A stretch of 64,000 nt of DNA from Larkinella rosea (lineage in GTDB: Bacteria > Bacteroidota > Bacteroidia > Cytophagales > Spirosomataceae). The translations under genes and the position numbers were made by a program. Below, one piece after another: positions 32,709-41,051 of this stretch. The DNA lies in NCBI RefSeq assembly GCF_003858635.1, contig NZ_RQJO01000009.1, positions 992,001 to 1,056,000 on the forward strand, read 5' to 3'. Positions within the stretch are counted from its first letter, which is position 1; each line of letters opens with the position of its first letter. The notes under the pieces were generated by a model. It was not told where the DNA came from, made no database searches, and worked only from the letters and a program-made list of their open reading frames with translations.

Positions 32709-33710
32709 ATGCGAAATAAAATCAGGCTTTGTATTTTACTGACGTTGCTGGCCTTACTGATTTATGGCCTGATGGACACGGAACCCAGTATTCCCATTGA
32801 AATCAAATTAACCATTATCAGCATTGTCATTGGCAGCGGATTGTTCATTTACATGGCTTTATCGTGGTTTATTCCCTACTTATTGAACCGGTCGGCGGAG
32901 CAGTTGTCGCCCCAGAAACTGGTGTCGCTGACAGTAACTTCCAGCGGAATTCTGGCGGCCATGACCGGTTTTATGGCCACCTGGGGAATCAGTTTCTCGT
33001 GGCATATTGCTTTTCGGGCGGTCGATTATTGCTCGATCTGTGGGTTGTTCGCCATCATTACGGCGGGAATCACGGCGGTTTATTCCCTTAAATCGTTCGT
33101 ACAGCGCTGGAAAGCCCTTTTGTTGATGGAAGAGGGGCTGAAACAGGCGGTTTTGAAAGCCGAGTTCGAGTCATTGAAAAACCAGGTCAACCCACACTTT
33201 CTGTTCAATTCGCTCAACATTCTGAGCGCGCTGATTCCGGAAGATAGCGGAAAATCCGTGCAGTTTGTCGAGCGGCTTTCGAAGGTGTTTCGCTACAGTT
33301 TGCAGCATTCCGAGCAGAACACCATCGAACTGGCGACCGAACTTAAAATTGCCGAATCGTACCTGTTCATCAATCAAATGCGGTTTGGCGAAAGTTTCCG
33401 GTATAACGTCGACCTCTCCGAAGACGACCGGAATCGGCAGATCGTGACGCAGGGTTTGTTGACGTTGCTCGAAAACGTGGTTAAACACAACGAATGTTCC
33501 CTTGAAAAACCGCTCTGCATCCGGATTTACACCGAAAAAGATTGCCTCGTCGTGGCCAATGCCTTTCAACCCAAAAGCCGGTTACGGACCGATTCGACCG
33601 GAATTGGATTGAAGAATTTGAAAAACCGCTACGTTCAGTTAGCCGCCGATCGGCCGGTTGTGATCGAACAGTCGGACAAAGAGTTTATTGTTAAATTACC
33701 ATTGCTATAA
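32709..33710 (+). CDS. LytS/YehU-type sensor histidine kinase
   Basis: 333 residues from ATG 32709 (the longer frame overlaps the preceding gene). Four hydrophobic helices occupy about residues 1-125. The His_kinase domain follows, with NQVNPHFLFNSLN and phospho-acceptor H163, and then a HATPase domain with LLENVVKHN as N box and GIGLKNLKNRY as G region. It is the typical partner of a LytTR response regulator, here encoded 142 bases downstream. The stimulus is unknown; cotranscription with the DUF2807 protein suggests an envelope signal. Confidence 0.93.
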   Translation: MRNKIRLCILLTLLALLIYGLMDTEPSIPIEIKLTIISIVIGSGLFIYMALSWFIPYLLNRSAEQLSPQKLVSLTVTSSGILAAMTGFMATWGISFSWHIAFRAVDYCSICGLFAIITAGITAVYSLKSFVQRWKALLLMEEGLKQAVLKAEFESLKNQVNPHFLFNSLNILSALIPEDSGKSVQFVERLSKVFRYSLQHSEQNTIELATELKIAESYLFINQMRFGESFRYNVDLSEDDRNRQIVTQGLLTLLENVVKHNECSLEKPLCIRIYTEKDCLVVANAFQPKSRLRTDSTGIGLKNLKNRYVQLAADRPVVIEQSDKEFIVKLPLL

Positions 33711-33852
33711 GGCGTTTGTTCGTTTAAAGTTTAGCGTTTATGGTATACTGGAGGTCATTTGTTTAATTAAAAAGGTCACAACAGGTACCTATAGGCTTTT
33801 AGCTGTAAACCCACAAACTATTTTTCTAAAGGTTGGAAATCGAATTACGGGA

Positions 33853-34626
33853 ATGAAAATATTGATTGTGGAAGACGAGCCGCTGGCCGTCAAGCGAATG
33901 GAAGGGTTGATTCGGGAAGTCGCCCCGGATGCGGAATTGCTGGGAAAAATCGACACCGTGCGGGCGTTTATTCGCTGGTGGCAGACCAATCCGGCACCGG
34001 ATTTGATTTTGATGGACATTCAACTGGCCGACGGGCTGAGCTTTGAGATTTTCCAGCAGGTGGAAGTCAAAACACCGGTTATTTTTACGACGGCGTACGA
34101 CGAATACGCCTTGCGGGCGTTCAAGGTCAACAGTGTCGATTACCTGCTGAAGCCCATCGAACAGGAGGAACTGGCGAAAGCGATCCAGAAATTCCGGCAC
34201 CAGCGGCAAACCGCCGATACGCAGCCTCCGGCGTCGGAAAATCTGGTGAAAATGCTGGAAGAGTTTGGGATTAAGCCCGTTGCGTATAAAAACCGGTTTC
34301 TGATCAAACAGGGGGGGCGGTTCGATGTCGTTGAAACTGCTGACATTATGTACCTCTATGCAGATGATAAGGTGGTTTTTCTGATTACGAACCAAAACCG
34401 CAAATACATCGTCGACGAAACGCTGGACGAACTGGAAGGGAAACTTGACCCGAAGCTATTTTTCCGCATTAACCGGAAGTATATCACGCATTTATCCGCC
34501 ATCGAGCGCATCGAGCCCTACTTCAACGGGCGGCTGCGCATCTGGCTGAAACACCGGCCGTCGGATGAAGAAGTATCGGTAAGTCGCGAACGGGCCGATT
34601 CGTTCAAAACCTGGTTAAATACCTGA
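33853..34626 (+). CDS. LytTR-family response regulator
   Basis: 257 residues from ATG 33853; the frame is open for 165 bases upstream, but the sequence before MKILIVEDEPLAVKRM does not fit a receiver domain. Receiver: E8-D9, phospho-acceptor D55 in LMDIQLAD, conserved lysine in DYLLKPIE. The LytTR DNA-binding domain covers about residues 150-255 (FLIKQGGRFDVVETADIMYL, FFRINRKYITHLSAIERIEP). It is the output partner of the kinase just upstream. Confidence 0.94.
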   Translation: MKILIVEDEPLAVKRMEGLIREVAPDAELLGKIDTVRAFIRWWQTNPAPDLILMDIQLADGLSFEIFQQVEVKTPVIFTTAYDEYALRAFKVNSVDYLLKPIEQEELAKAIQKFRHQRQTADTQPPASENLVKMLEEFGIKPVAYKNRFLIKQGGRFDVVETADIMYLYADDKVVFLITNQNRKYIVDETLDELEGKLDPKLFFRINRKYITHLSAIERIEPYFNGRLRIWLKHRPSDEEVSVSRERADSFKTWLNT

Positions 34627-34644
34627 AAATTAGTTTAGTAAATT

Positions 34645-34686
34645 AAAAAAGGGTGTCATGACGTAAAGTTGTGGCACTTTTTTTTT
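34645..34686 (+). terminator. Probable terminator of the LytTR operon
   Basis: An A-run with GGGTGTCA (34645-34658) pairs with TGGCAC and a nine-base T-run (34673-34686), with a two-base bulge. It lies 18 bases after the regulator stop codon. Confidence 0.45.
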
Positions 34687-34815
34687 GATCGTCTGTGATT
34701 TTTTCGTCCTTTCTGCGAATAATGAAGTAGAAGTTAGATGAGAGACAAGTAATAAAAGACAAACCCTGAAACTTAAATCTCTTGTCTCACTTCTCAGCTC
34801 TTTAATCTAAAAAAG

Positions 34816-35313
34816 ATGAAATTACAACCGGAAAAAGATCAGTTTCTGGCACTGATTGAAGACCATAAAAAGATTATTTTTAAGGTCTGTAACTCCTATT
34901 GTAAAGATTCGGAAGACCGGAAAGATCTGGTACAGGAAGTGATTATTCAGCTTTGGCAATCCTATGGTCGCTATGATGAACAATACAAATTGTCGACCTG
35001 GATATACCGCATTACTCTAAACGTTGCGATCTCCTTTTATCGCACGGAACGTACCCGGAAAAGCCACACCCAGCCTATTCACGATGCTCTTATTGATATA
35101 GCCGAAGAAGCCCAGGAAGTAGAATCCGATAGCGGTTTACTTCATCGGTTTATTAATCAGTTGGATGAGCTTAATCGGGCGTTGATGATCCTTTACCTGG
35201 ATGAAAAAAGTTACCGGGATATTTCCGATATTCTCGGTATTTCGGAAACAAATGTAGCCACCAAGATTAACCGAATCAAACAAAAATTAAAGCTACAGTT
35301 TTCCAAATTATAA
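34816..35313 (+). CDS. ECF-type RNA polymerase sigma factor
   Basis: 165 residues. Sigma-70 region 2 covers about residues 20-85 (CKDSEDRKDLVQEVIIQLW, YKLSTWIYRITLNVAISF) and region 4 about 110-160 (ALMILYLDEKSYRDISDILG, followed by TNVATKINRIKQKLK). It directs transcription of an unknown regulon. The next gene, 11 bases later, encodes a membrane protein that is probably its regulator. Confidence 0.93.
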   Translation: MKLQPEKDQFLALIEDHKKIIFKVCNSYCKDSEDRKDLVQEVIIQLWQSYGRYDEQYKLSTWIYRITLNVAISFYRTERTRKSHTQPIHDALIDIAEEAQEVESDSGLLHRFINQLDELNRALMILYLDEKSYRDISDILGISETNVATKINRIKQKLKLQFSKL

Positions 35314-35324
35314 CAACAACCGCC

Positions 35325-35996
35325 ATGGAACTGCACGAACTTCAGACAATGTGGAACGAGTACGATAAAAAGCTGGATAACAGCCTGAAACTAAACCGAC
35401 AATTATTCCGGGAATTGAAACTGGATAAAGCCAAATCGAAACTTCGGAGTTTGATGCATGTAAAGATAGCGGAGCTGCTTGTTCAATTGATAATGGGCGG
35501 ATTTCTGATCCGGTATATGGTACAAAATACCGGGAAATTACCGTTTATAGTAACCGCTTTTGTTTTGCTGGGATTCGTCGTGGTCGGAATGGTGTTGAGC
35601 TTGAAACAATTATTCATTCTTGAACAGATTAAACGGGGGTATTCCGGCGCAATTGCTCCCTTACAAAAGAAGCTGGAAAGACTTAAAATTCTGCTCGTTC
35701 AGTACGTGAAATGGTCTTATCTTCCTATACCGTTGTCACCTTTATTTACGGTTTTGGGAGCAGAAATTTGGTTTAATTACAACTTTTTTGCTACTAAAAG
35801 CGGAGACTTCTGGTGGTGGTGTTTCGGAGTTGGACTGCTGCTGCTTTCTTTTGTAGCCTGGCTGAATCATCAGTTAAGCCAGGCAACTATAAAACCGTTC
35901 TGGGTTAAAAACTTTCTGAATGGATCAGGCTGGAGTCAGATTAATGCCGCCAACGCTTTTTTAAAGGAAATCGAACATTTTGAAAAGGAAGATTAA
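35325..35996 (+). CDS. Membrane protein, candidate regulator of the adjacent sigma factor
   Basis: 223 residues. The N terminus ELHELQTMWNEYDKKLDNSL is charged and coiled, cytoplasmic by position, and is followed by hydrophobic segments at about 48-65, 74-95, 130-150 and 163-185, and a polar C terminus. It lacks the zinc finger of classical anti-sigma factors. Position 11 bases after an ECF gene, and the helical cytosolic start, suggest an anti-sigma or sensor role, which is inference only. Confidence 0.75.
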   Translation: MELHELQTMWNEYDKKLDNSLKLNRQLFRELKLDKAKSKLRSLMHVKIAELLVQLIMGGFLIRYMVQNTGKLPFIVTAFVLLGFVVVGMVLSLKQLFILEQIKRGYSGAIAPLQKKLERLKILLVQYVKWSYLPIPLSPLFTVLGAEIWFNYNFFATKSGDFWWWCFGVGLLLLSFVAWLNHQLSQATIKPFWVKNFLNGSGWSQINAANAFLKEIEHFEKED

Positions 35997-36057
35997 GCGG
36001 TTTTACCGGTAATGAGTTCTGTTAATTTTCGTATCATGTCATTTTAACTGAAAAAAA

Positions 36058-37869
36058 ATGGTTGCTGCCTTGTTTTTAATCGCCCTGAGTACGGAACCTA
36101 ATCTGGTGCCCGATTCGGTAACGCTTGCCGCCGGAAAACAAGTTTATATGTCAACCTGCCAGGTTTGCCATCGGGAAGACGCAAATGGGAAAGCACCCAG
36201 CCAGATTGCCCTCAGTTTGATGACGCCCCGCGCCATCGTTTCTGCGCTGGAAACCGGAAAAATGCGGACACAGGGCGCCGGTTTGACGGCTGCTCAGCGC
36301 AAGGCCGTGGCCCAGTTTATAACCGGAAAGCTGCTGAAAGAAAGCCCGATTACCGAAAAAGCCTACGCGACTTTTTCGCTACCAGCCACTAAAACCGGTC
36401 TTGTACAGCACTCGGGTTGGGGGGGCGATCTTGCAGGTACCGGTTTTCGTTCGGCGCAAAAAGCCGGCCTTACTGCTGCCACTGTCGGTTCGCTGAAACT
36501 TAAATGGGCGTTTGCGTTTCCGGAAGCGACGCAGGTACGCAGCAAACCGGCGATTGTGGGCGATTGGCTGGTGGTGGGCAGTCAGTTTGGAGATGTATAT
36601 GCCCTCCACAAAAGTTCCGGCAAAATCGGCTGGAGATTTCAGGCCGATGCCGCGATTCGGGGAGCCATCAGTGTGGTGCAGGACTCGCAGGGAATTAAAG
36701 CGTTTTTTGCCGACAACAGCACGAATGTGTATGCTGTGGATGTGAAAACCGGTAAATTGCTCTGGAAAGAACGGGCGGGCGAGCATCCGCAGGCGGCCAA
36801 CACGGGGTCGGTAGCGGTTTACCAAAACCGGGTTTTCGTGCCCATCACCTCCATCGAAGTGGCGCTGGCCTTGGATCCAAACTATAAATGTTGCACGTCT
36901 TCGGGCGAACTGGTTGCGCTGGATGCCGGTTCGGGGAGACCACTCTGGCGGCATCGTGTTATTGCGGAACTGCCGAACGAAGTTGGTAAAAAGAAAAACG
37001 GGCAGCCATTTTACGGGCCTTCGGGCGCTCCGGTTTGGTGCAGCCCAACTGTTGATACGAAAAGGGGGCTGGTGTATATCGGAACCGGCGAAAACTACAC
37101 GGCCCCGTCTTCTAACTCAAGCGACGCGATTCAGGCAGTGGATATGAAAACCGGCAAGCTGGTTTGGTCGTTTCAGGCAACGACCTCCGACACCTGGAAC
37201 CTGGCGTGTCCGGGAAATCCGAATTGCCCCGAAAAGGTGGGGCCTGATTTTGATTTCGGGATGGCCCCCATTCTGGTGAAAGACGCCAAAGGAGTGGAGC
37301 GGCTGGTGGTGGGTCAGAAATCCGGCGAAGTGCATGCGCTGAATCCCGACAATGGCAAAATTCTCTGGCAAAACCGCATCGGGAAAGGGGGCATGCTGGG
37401 CGGAATTCACTGGGGAATGGCCACGGACGGGAAGTTTGTGTACGTAGCGAACGCGGATAATGTCTGGGCGATCGACCCGCGGGATTCGACCCGCAAAGCG
37501 GCCCCCGGCCTGTATGCACTTCAGTTAACGGATGGGAAAGTGGCCTGGTATACCCCAACGCCCTCGTGCGGGGAGAACAAAAATTGCGTCGCGGCCAATT
37601 CTGCGGCTCCCACTGTTGTTCCCGGTTTGGTGTTCGGCGGAACACTCGACGGCCATATTCGGGCTTACGACGCAACGAACGGTAAAATAGTGTGGGATTT
37701 CAACACCGTCCGTGATTTCCAAACCGTCAATGACATTCCCGGAAAAGGCGGTTCAATCGACGGGCCTTCACCGGTTGTTTCGGGCGGAATGGTATTCGTC
37801 AATTCCGGCTACGGCCAATTCGGCGAACTCCCCGGCAATGTGCTGCTGGCGTTTGGGGTGGATGAATGA
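36058..37869 (+). CDS. Quinohemoprotein dehydrogenase-like protein (cytochrome c plus PQQ propeller)
   Basis: 603 residues. A c-type heme site C34-x-x-C37-H38 (CQVCH) with probable axial M69 forms an N-terminal cytochrome domain (about 22-95). A beta-propeller of PQQ-type blades follows (GKLLWKERAGEHPQ, GSGRPLWRHRV, TGKLVWSF, NGKIVWDFNT). A vicinal C278-C279 recalls the disulfide ring of PQQ alcohol dehydrogenases. The domain order matches polyvinyl-alcohol-dehydrogenase-like enzymes, which oxidise alcohols in the periplasm. Oddity: the only start (preceded by a TGA two codons upstream) gives MVAALFLIALS, a hydrophobic leader without the usual basic residues. The substrate is unknown. Confidence 0.83.
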   Translation: MVAALFLIALSTEPNLVPDSVTLAAGKQVYMSTCQVCHREDANGKAPSQIALSLMTPRAIVSALETGKMRTQGAGLTAAQRKAVAQFITGKLLKESPITEKAYATFSLPATKTGLVQHSGWGGDLAGTGFRSAQKAGLTAATVGSLKLKWAFAFPEATQVRSKPAIVGDWLVVGSQFGDVYALHKSSGKIGWRFQADAAIRGAISVVQDSQGIKAFFADNSTNVYAVDVKTGKLLWKERAGEHPQAANTGSVAVYQNRVFVPITSIEVALALDPNYKCCTSSGELVALDAGSGRPLWRHRVIAELPNEVGKKKNGQPFYGPSGAPVWCSPTVDTKRGLVYIGTGENYTAPSSNSSDAIQAVDMKTGKLVWSFQATTSDTWNLACPGNPNCPEKVGPDFDFGMAPILVKDAKGVERLVVGQKSGEVHALNPDNGKILWQNRIGKGGMLGGIHWGMATDGKFVYVANADNVWAIDPRDSTRKAAPGLYALQLTDGKVAWYTPTPSCGENKNCVAANSAAPTVVPGLVFGGTLDGHIRAYDATNGKIVWDFNTVRDFQTVNDIPGKGGSIDGPSPVVSGGMVFVNSGYGQFGELPGNVLLAFGVDE

Positions 37870-37927
37870 CGATTGACGGCTGACGATTGACCATTGTCGG
37901 CCGTCAATCGCCAGCGGTCAATCGTCG
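37867..37927. terminator. Bidirectional hairpin terminator
   Basis: Arms 37867-37892 and 37902-37927 match at 22 of 26 positions. The arms repeat the word TGACGATTGAC twice. It fills the gap between two convergent stop codons (37869 and 37932). Confidence 0.7.
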
Positions 37928-37931
37928 TTCG

Positions 37932-39263
37932 TCAAGCCTTATAAAACACCCACTTCATCAGCTCTTTATACGACGGTTTTTTGCCATACATCAGAATACC
38001 GACGCGGTAGATGCGGGCGGCCAGCCAGGCGGTTCCCAGAAAACCACCGATCAGCAGGGTTAATGACAAGATAATCTCCCAGGCCGGCACCCCAAACGGA
38101 ATTCGGACCATCATGATGATGGGCGAGGTAAATGGAATCATCGACATCCAGAAAGCCACGGCGCCGTCGGGTTCGCGAATGACAAACTGCGCCATAATGA
38201 ACGACAACACCAGCGGAATCGTAATCGGAAACATAAACTGCTGAACGTCCGTATCGCTGTCAACGGCGGAACCTACGGCCGCAAATAAGGCGCTGTAAAT
38301 CAGGTAACCTCCAACGAAATAGAGCAGGAAACAGCCAATGATCAACGGCACGTTTAACGTACTGATGGCTTTAAGGACGCTTGCCACCGGACTGCTTTTC
38401 TGTTCGACCTTGGCTTTTTCGGTCGGTGGTGTTTTGGCCGCACCGGTTTGATTCGCCATCATCTCCATGCGATTTTGCGGTCCTACACTCTGGCCCAACA
38501 AATTCGATGCAACGGTCGAAATCCCAAACGTCAGCAGAATCCAGAGCAGAAACTGCGTTAAACCGACCAGTGCAACGCCGAGAATTTTACCCGCCATGAG
38601 CTGAAACGGTTTGACCGACGAGATGATCACTTCGACGATGCGGTTCGTTTTTTCTTCCATTACGCCCCGCATCACCTGCACGCCGTACAGAAAAATGGCA
38701 AAGTAGATGATGAAGGCGCAGAAATAGCCGATGCCGGTTGCTGCCCCGGAACTGCTGTCTTTTTCTCCTTCGTCGCTCAGGCTGTACGTGTCCGAAGAAA
38801 CGTCAACTTTCGTACTTTCCAGCACCTTCCGGTCGATTCCGGCTTCGATCAGCCGAATGTTTTCGATTTCCTGTTCAACGGCTTTTTCAATCCCTCTTTT
38901 TACTTCCAGACTGACATTCTTTTCGGCGTAGATCTTTAAATCTTTCGGGTTTTCGAGAATGTCTTTCGGGATATGCACCAGCACGTCGTACCCGCTTTTG
39001 GAAAACTCTTTTTTAGCCGTTTCGACCGACGTATTGACCGGTTTGAAAACCAGCTCTTTGGTGTCTTTAAAAGTGGTACCAAACTTGCCGTTTTCGTCGA
39101 TGACTTCAACTTTTTTCTGGTCGATGCCGCGCATGGCGAAAAAAACCGGAACCAGCCAGATGCAGGAAACCAGGATTGGCGTCACGAACGTCATCACCAG
39201 GAATGATTTTTTCTTGACCCGGACCAGGTATTCGCGTTTGAGGATAAGAAAGATGGTTTTCAC
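37932..39263 (-). CDS. ABC exporter permease (NatB/ABC-2 type)
   Basis: 443 residues. The first membrane segment (SFLVMTFVTPILVSCIWLVPV, about 20-40) is followed by a large extracytoplasmic domain to about 180 and five or six helices in the C-terminal half (GIGYFCAFIIYFAIFLYG, VALVGLTQFLLWILLTFG, MIPFTSPIIMMVRIPFGVP). The motif GVMEEKTNRIVEVIISSVKP is typical of ABC-2 permeases such as NatB. It pairs with the ATPase gene 8 bases upstream. The exported substrate (Na+ in NatAB) is not certain here. Confidence 0.9.
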   Translation of the reverse strand: MKTIFLILKREYLVRVKKKSFLVMTFVTPILVSCIWLVPVFFAMRGIDQKKVEVIDENGKFGTTFKDTKELVFKPVNTSVETAKKEFSKSGYDVLVHIPKDILENPKDLKIYAEKNVSLEVKRGIEKAVEQEIENIRLIEAGIDRKVLESTKVDVSSDTYSLSDEGEKDSSSGAATGIGYFCAFIIYFAIFLYGVQVMRGVMEEKTNRIVEVIISSVKPFQLMAGKILGVALVGLTQFLLWILLTFGISTVASNLLGQSVGPQNRMEMMANQTGAAKTPPTEKAKVEQKSSPVASVLKAISTLNVPLIIGCFLLYFVGGYLIYSALFAAVGSAVDSDTDVQQFMFPITIPLVLSFIMAQFVIREPDGAVAFWMSMIPFTSPIIMMVRIPFGVPAWEIILSLTLLIGGFLGTAWLAARIYRVGILMYGKKPSYKELMKWVFYKA

Positions 39264-39271
39264 AATTTAGT

Positions 39272-40183
39272 TTAGTTAGGTACTTCGCCGACGGCTTTGA
39301 TGAAGATGTCGTTCATGGTTGGGATGTTTTCACCGAATGCCCGAACGCTGACGTGATCGATGAGGTCGCGGATCAGTTCATTCACAGCCGCATCGCGCGG
39401 AATCCGAATGTTGGCCCGCAGAAAACCGTCTTCAATCGGTTTTTTGTCCAGAACGGTATACGCTGGATTTATATCATTCAAAACGCCTTGATATTCAACG
39501 TGGTAAGTGTGGGTTTTGAACTGTTCCTTGATCGCTTTCTTCGGCCCGTCGAGCACTTTTTTCGAACGGTGAATCAGGGCGATGTGGTCGCAGAGTTCCT
39601 CGACGGATTCCATGCGGTGGGTCGAGAAAATAATGGTGCTGCCTTTTTCGCGCAGTTCCAGAATTTCGTCTTTGATGAGGTTGGCGTTGATCGGGTCAAA
39701 ACCGGAAAAAGGTTCATCGAGAATGATCAGGTCCGGTTCGTGCAGCACGGTGGCCACAAACTGAATTTTCTGCTGCATTCCCTTCGACAGATCCTCAACA
39801 TTTTTGGTCCACCACGTTTTGATGTCAAACTTAATGAACCACTCTTTCAGCTTTTCCATTGCCTGCCGTTCGCTAAGCCCTTTGAGCTGCGCCAGATACA
39901 GCAGTTGCTCGCCCACTTTCATCTTTTTGTACAGACCGCGCTCTTCGGGCAGATACCCGATGCGGCCGATGTGCTCGGGGCCGAGCGGCTTTCCATCGAA
40001 AAAGACTTCGCCTGCATCGGGACCGGTAATCTGATTGATGATGCGAATGAGGGAGGTTTTGCCAGCGCCGTTGGGCCCCAATAGACCGAAAATCTGCCCG
40101 CGCGGAATGTCAATGCTGACGTCGTCTAAAGCCCGGTGCTGGGCGTATTGTTTAACAATGTGACGCGTTTCGAGAATATGCAT
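39272..40183 (-). CDS. ABC exporter ATP-binding protein (NatA-type)
   Basis: 303 residues. Walker A is GPNGAGKT (36-43), the signature is LSKGMQQK near 140, Walker B is LIILDEPFSG near 160, and the switch His is in IIFSTHRM. A C-terminal DUF4162 region is present, as in NatA-like ATPases. It is the energy unit of the permease encoded immediately downstream. Confidence 0.94.
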   Translation of the reverse strand: MHILETRHIVKQYAQHRALDDVSIDIPRGQIFGLLGPNGAGKTSLIRIINQITGPDAGEVFFDGKPLGPEHIGRIGYLPEERGLYKKMKVGEQLLYLAQLKGLSERQAMEKLKEWFIKFDIKTWWTKNVEDLSKGMQQKIQFVATVLHEPDLIILDEPFSGFDPINANLIKDEILELREKGSTIIFSTHRMESVEELCDHIALIHRSKKVLDGPKKAIKEQFKTHTYHVEYQGVLNDINPAYTVLDKKPIEDGFLRANIRIPRDAAVNELIRDLIDHVSVRAFGENIPTMNDIFIKAVGEVPN

Positions 40184-40364
40184 AGTTAGGTTATAAAAGC
40201 GGGGGTGCTACATGAACTGCGGTGTGAATATAAAGCCATCCCGTTCGGTAACGACTACTTTAAGGACAAATGGCCGCGAAACGGGTTTGTCGGAATAAAT
40301 TAATGAACAATTAATAATGAACAAGGAACAAGGAAAGTCCGATTGGTTTTTCATTGTTAATTAA

Positions 40365-40405
40365 AAAGCCCGGGATTGCGGTTATCTAACCGCAGCCCGG
40401 GCTTT
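40365..40405 (-). terminator. Terminator of the RDD gene
   Basis: Arms AAAGCCCGGGATTGCGGTTA (40365-40384) and 40387-40405 pair with a single-base bulge and a tiny loop, about 20 bases past the RDD stop. Just beyond it (40302-40363) are AATGAACAATTAA-type words related to those at 56831. Confidence 0.8.
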
Positions 40406-40426
40406 CAACAAGCAAGTATTCGGTTA

Positions 40427-40846
40427 TCAGGCCTTCACAACGATCGTCTTAGCCCACTTATCGCCAAAGCGTTTGCGTTCGTCACCCAACACCATCAGGG
40501 CGTCGACTAACCCAAAAATCGGAATCATCAGCGACACCTGCCGGACAATGGCCGTACCGTAGTCTCCCACGATTCCCTGGCCGGTATCTTCTTTAATCAC
40601 TTTAATTTTCATGAGTTTTTTACCAATGCTTTGCCCGCCCAGAAAACCGCCTACTTCGGGCAGAGCGTCTTTGGTAAGCTGATAGCCCAAGGCAATCAGA
40701 TAAGCCAGAATAACCAGACGATAGCTAATGATGGCAAAGAGGAAAATAGGCACGTAAACGACAATGCCGTCGATCAGGGCCGCCAGGAAACGGGTTCCGG
40801 GATCGGCTTTGACAGACGTGGAAGGCGGATTGTACATGGGTTGCAT
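40427..40846 (-). CDS. RDD family membrane protein
   Basis: 139 residues. The RDD signature is in RFLAALIDGIVVYVPIF (about 21-37), with an Ala at the second position rather than the consensus RxxAxxxD spacing around D28; two further helices follow (LVILAYLIALGYQL, VSLMIPIFGLVDALMVLG), and GQSIGKKLMKIKVI is the conserved inter-helix motif. Some RDD proteins act as Na+/H+ antiporters, but most are uncharacterised. It is a single gene with its own terminator. Confidence 0.88.
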   Translation of the reverse strand: MQPMYNPPSTSVKADPGTRFLAALIDGIVVYVPIFLFAIISYRLVILAYLIALGYQLTKDALPEVGGFLGGQSIGKKLMKIKVIKEDTGQGIVGDYGTAIVRQVSLMIPIFGLVDALMVLGDERKRFGDKWAKTIVVKA

Positions 40847-41051
40847 AAAGAAGTAGTTTGATAAGGGTTAAGAGAAAGTGTAAAACGGGCCTAACCTACA
40901 CAATGTCAGGGAACAAATCCAATGTTCCGGCTAAAATATTGTAGAGCAGGATATTCGGTGATTTTCGAAAAGAAAGTAGTAATGTTTGTTTTGATATTAA
41001 AAAGGATGTAAGATACTTGCAGCAAATTAGTTTTCACCGCATCAACCGGCT

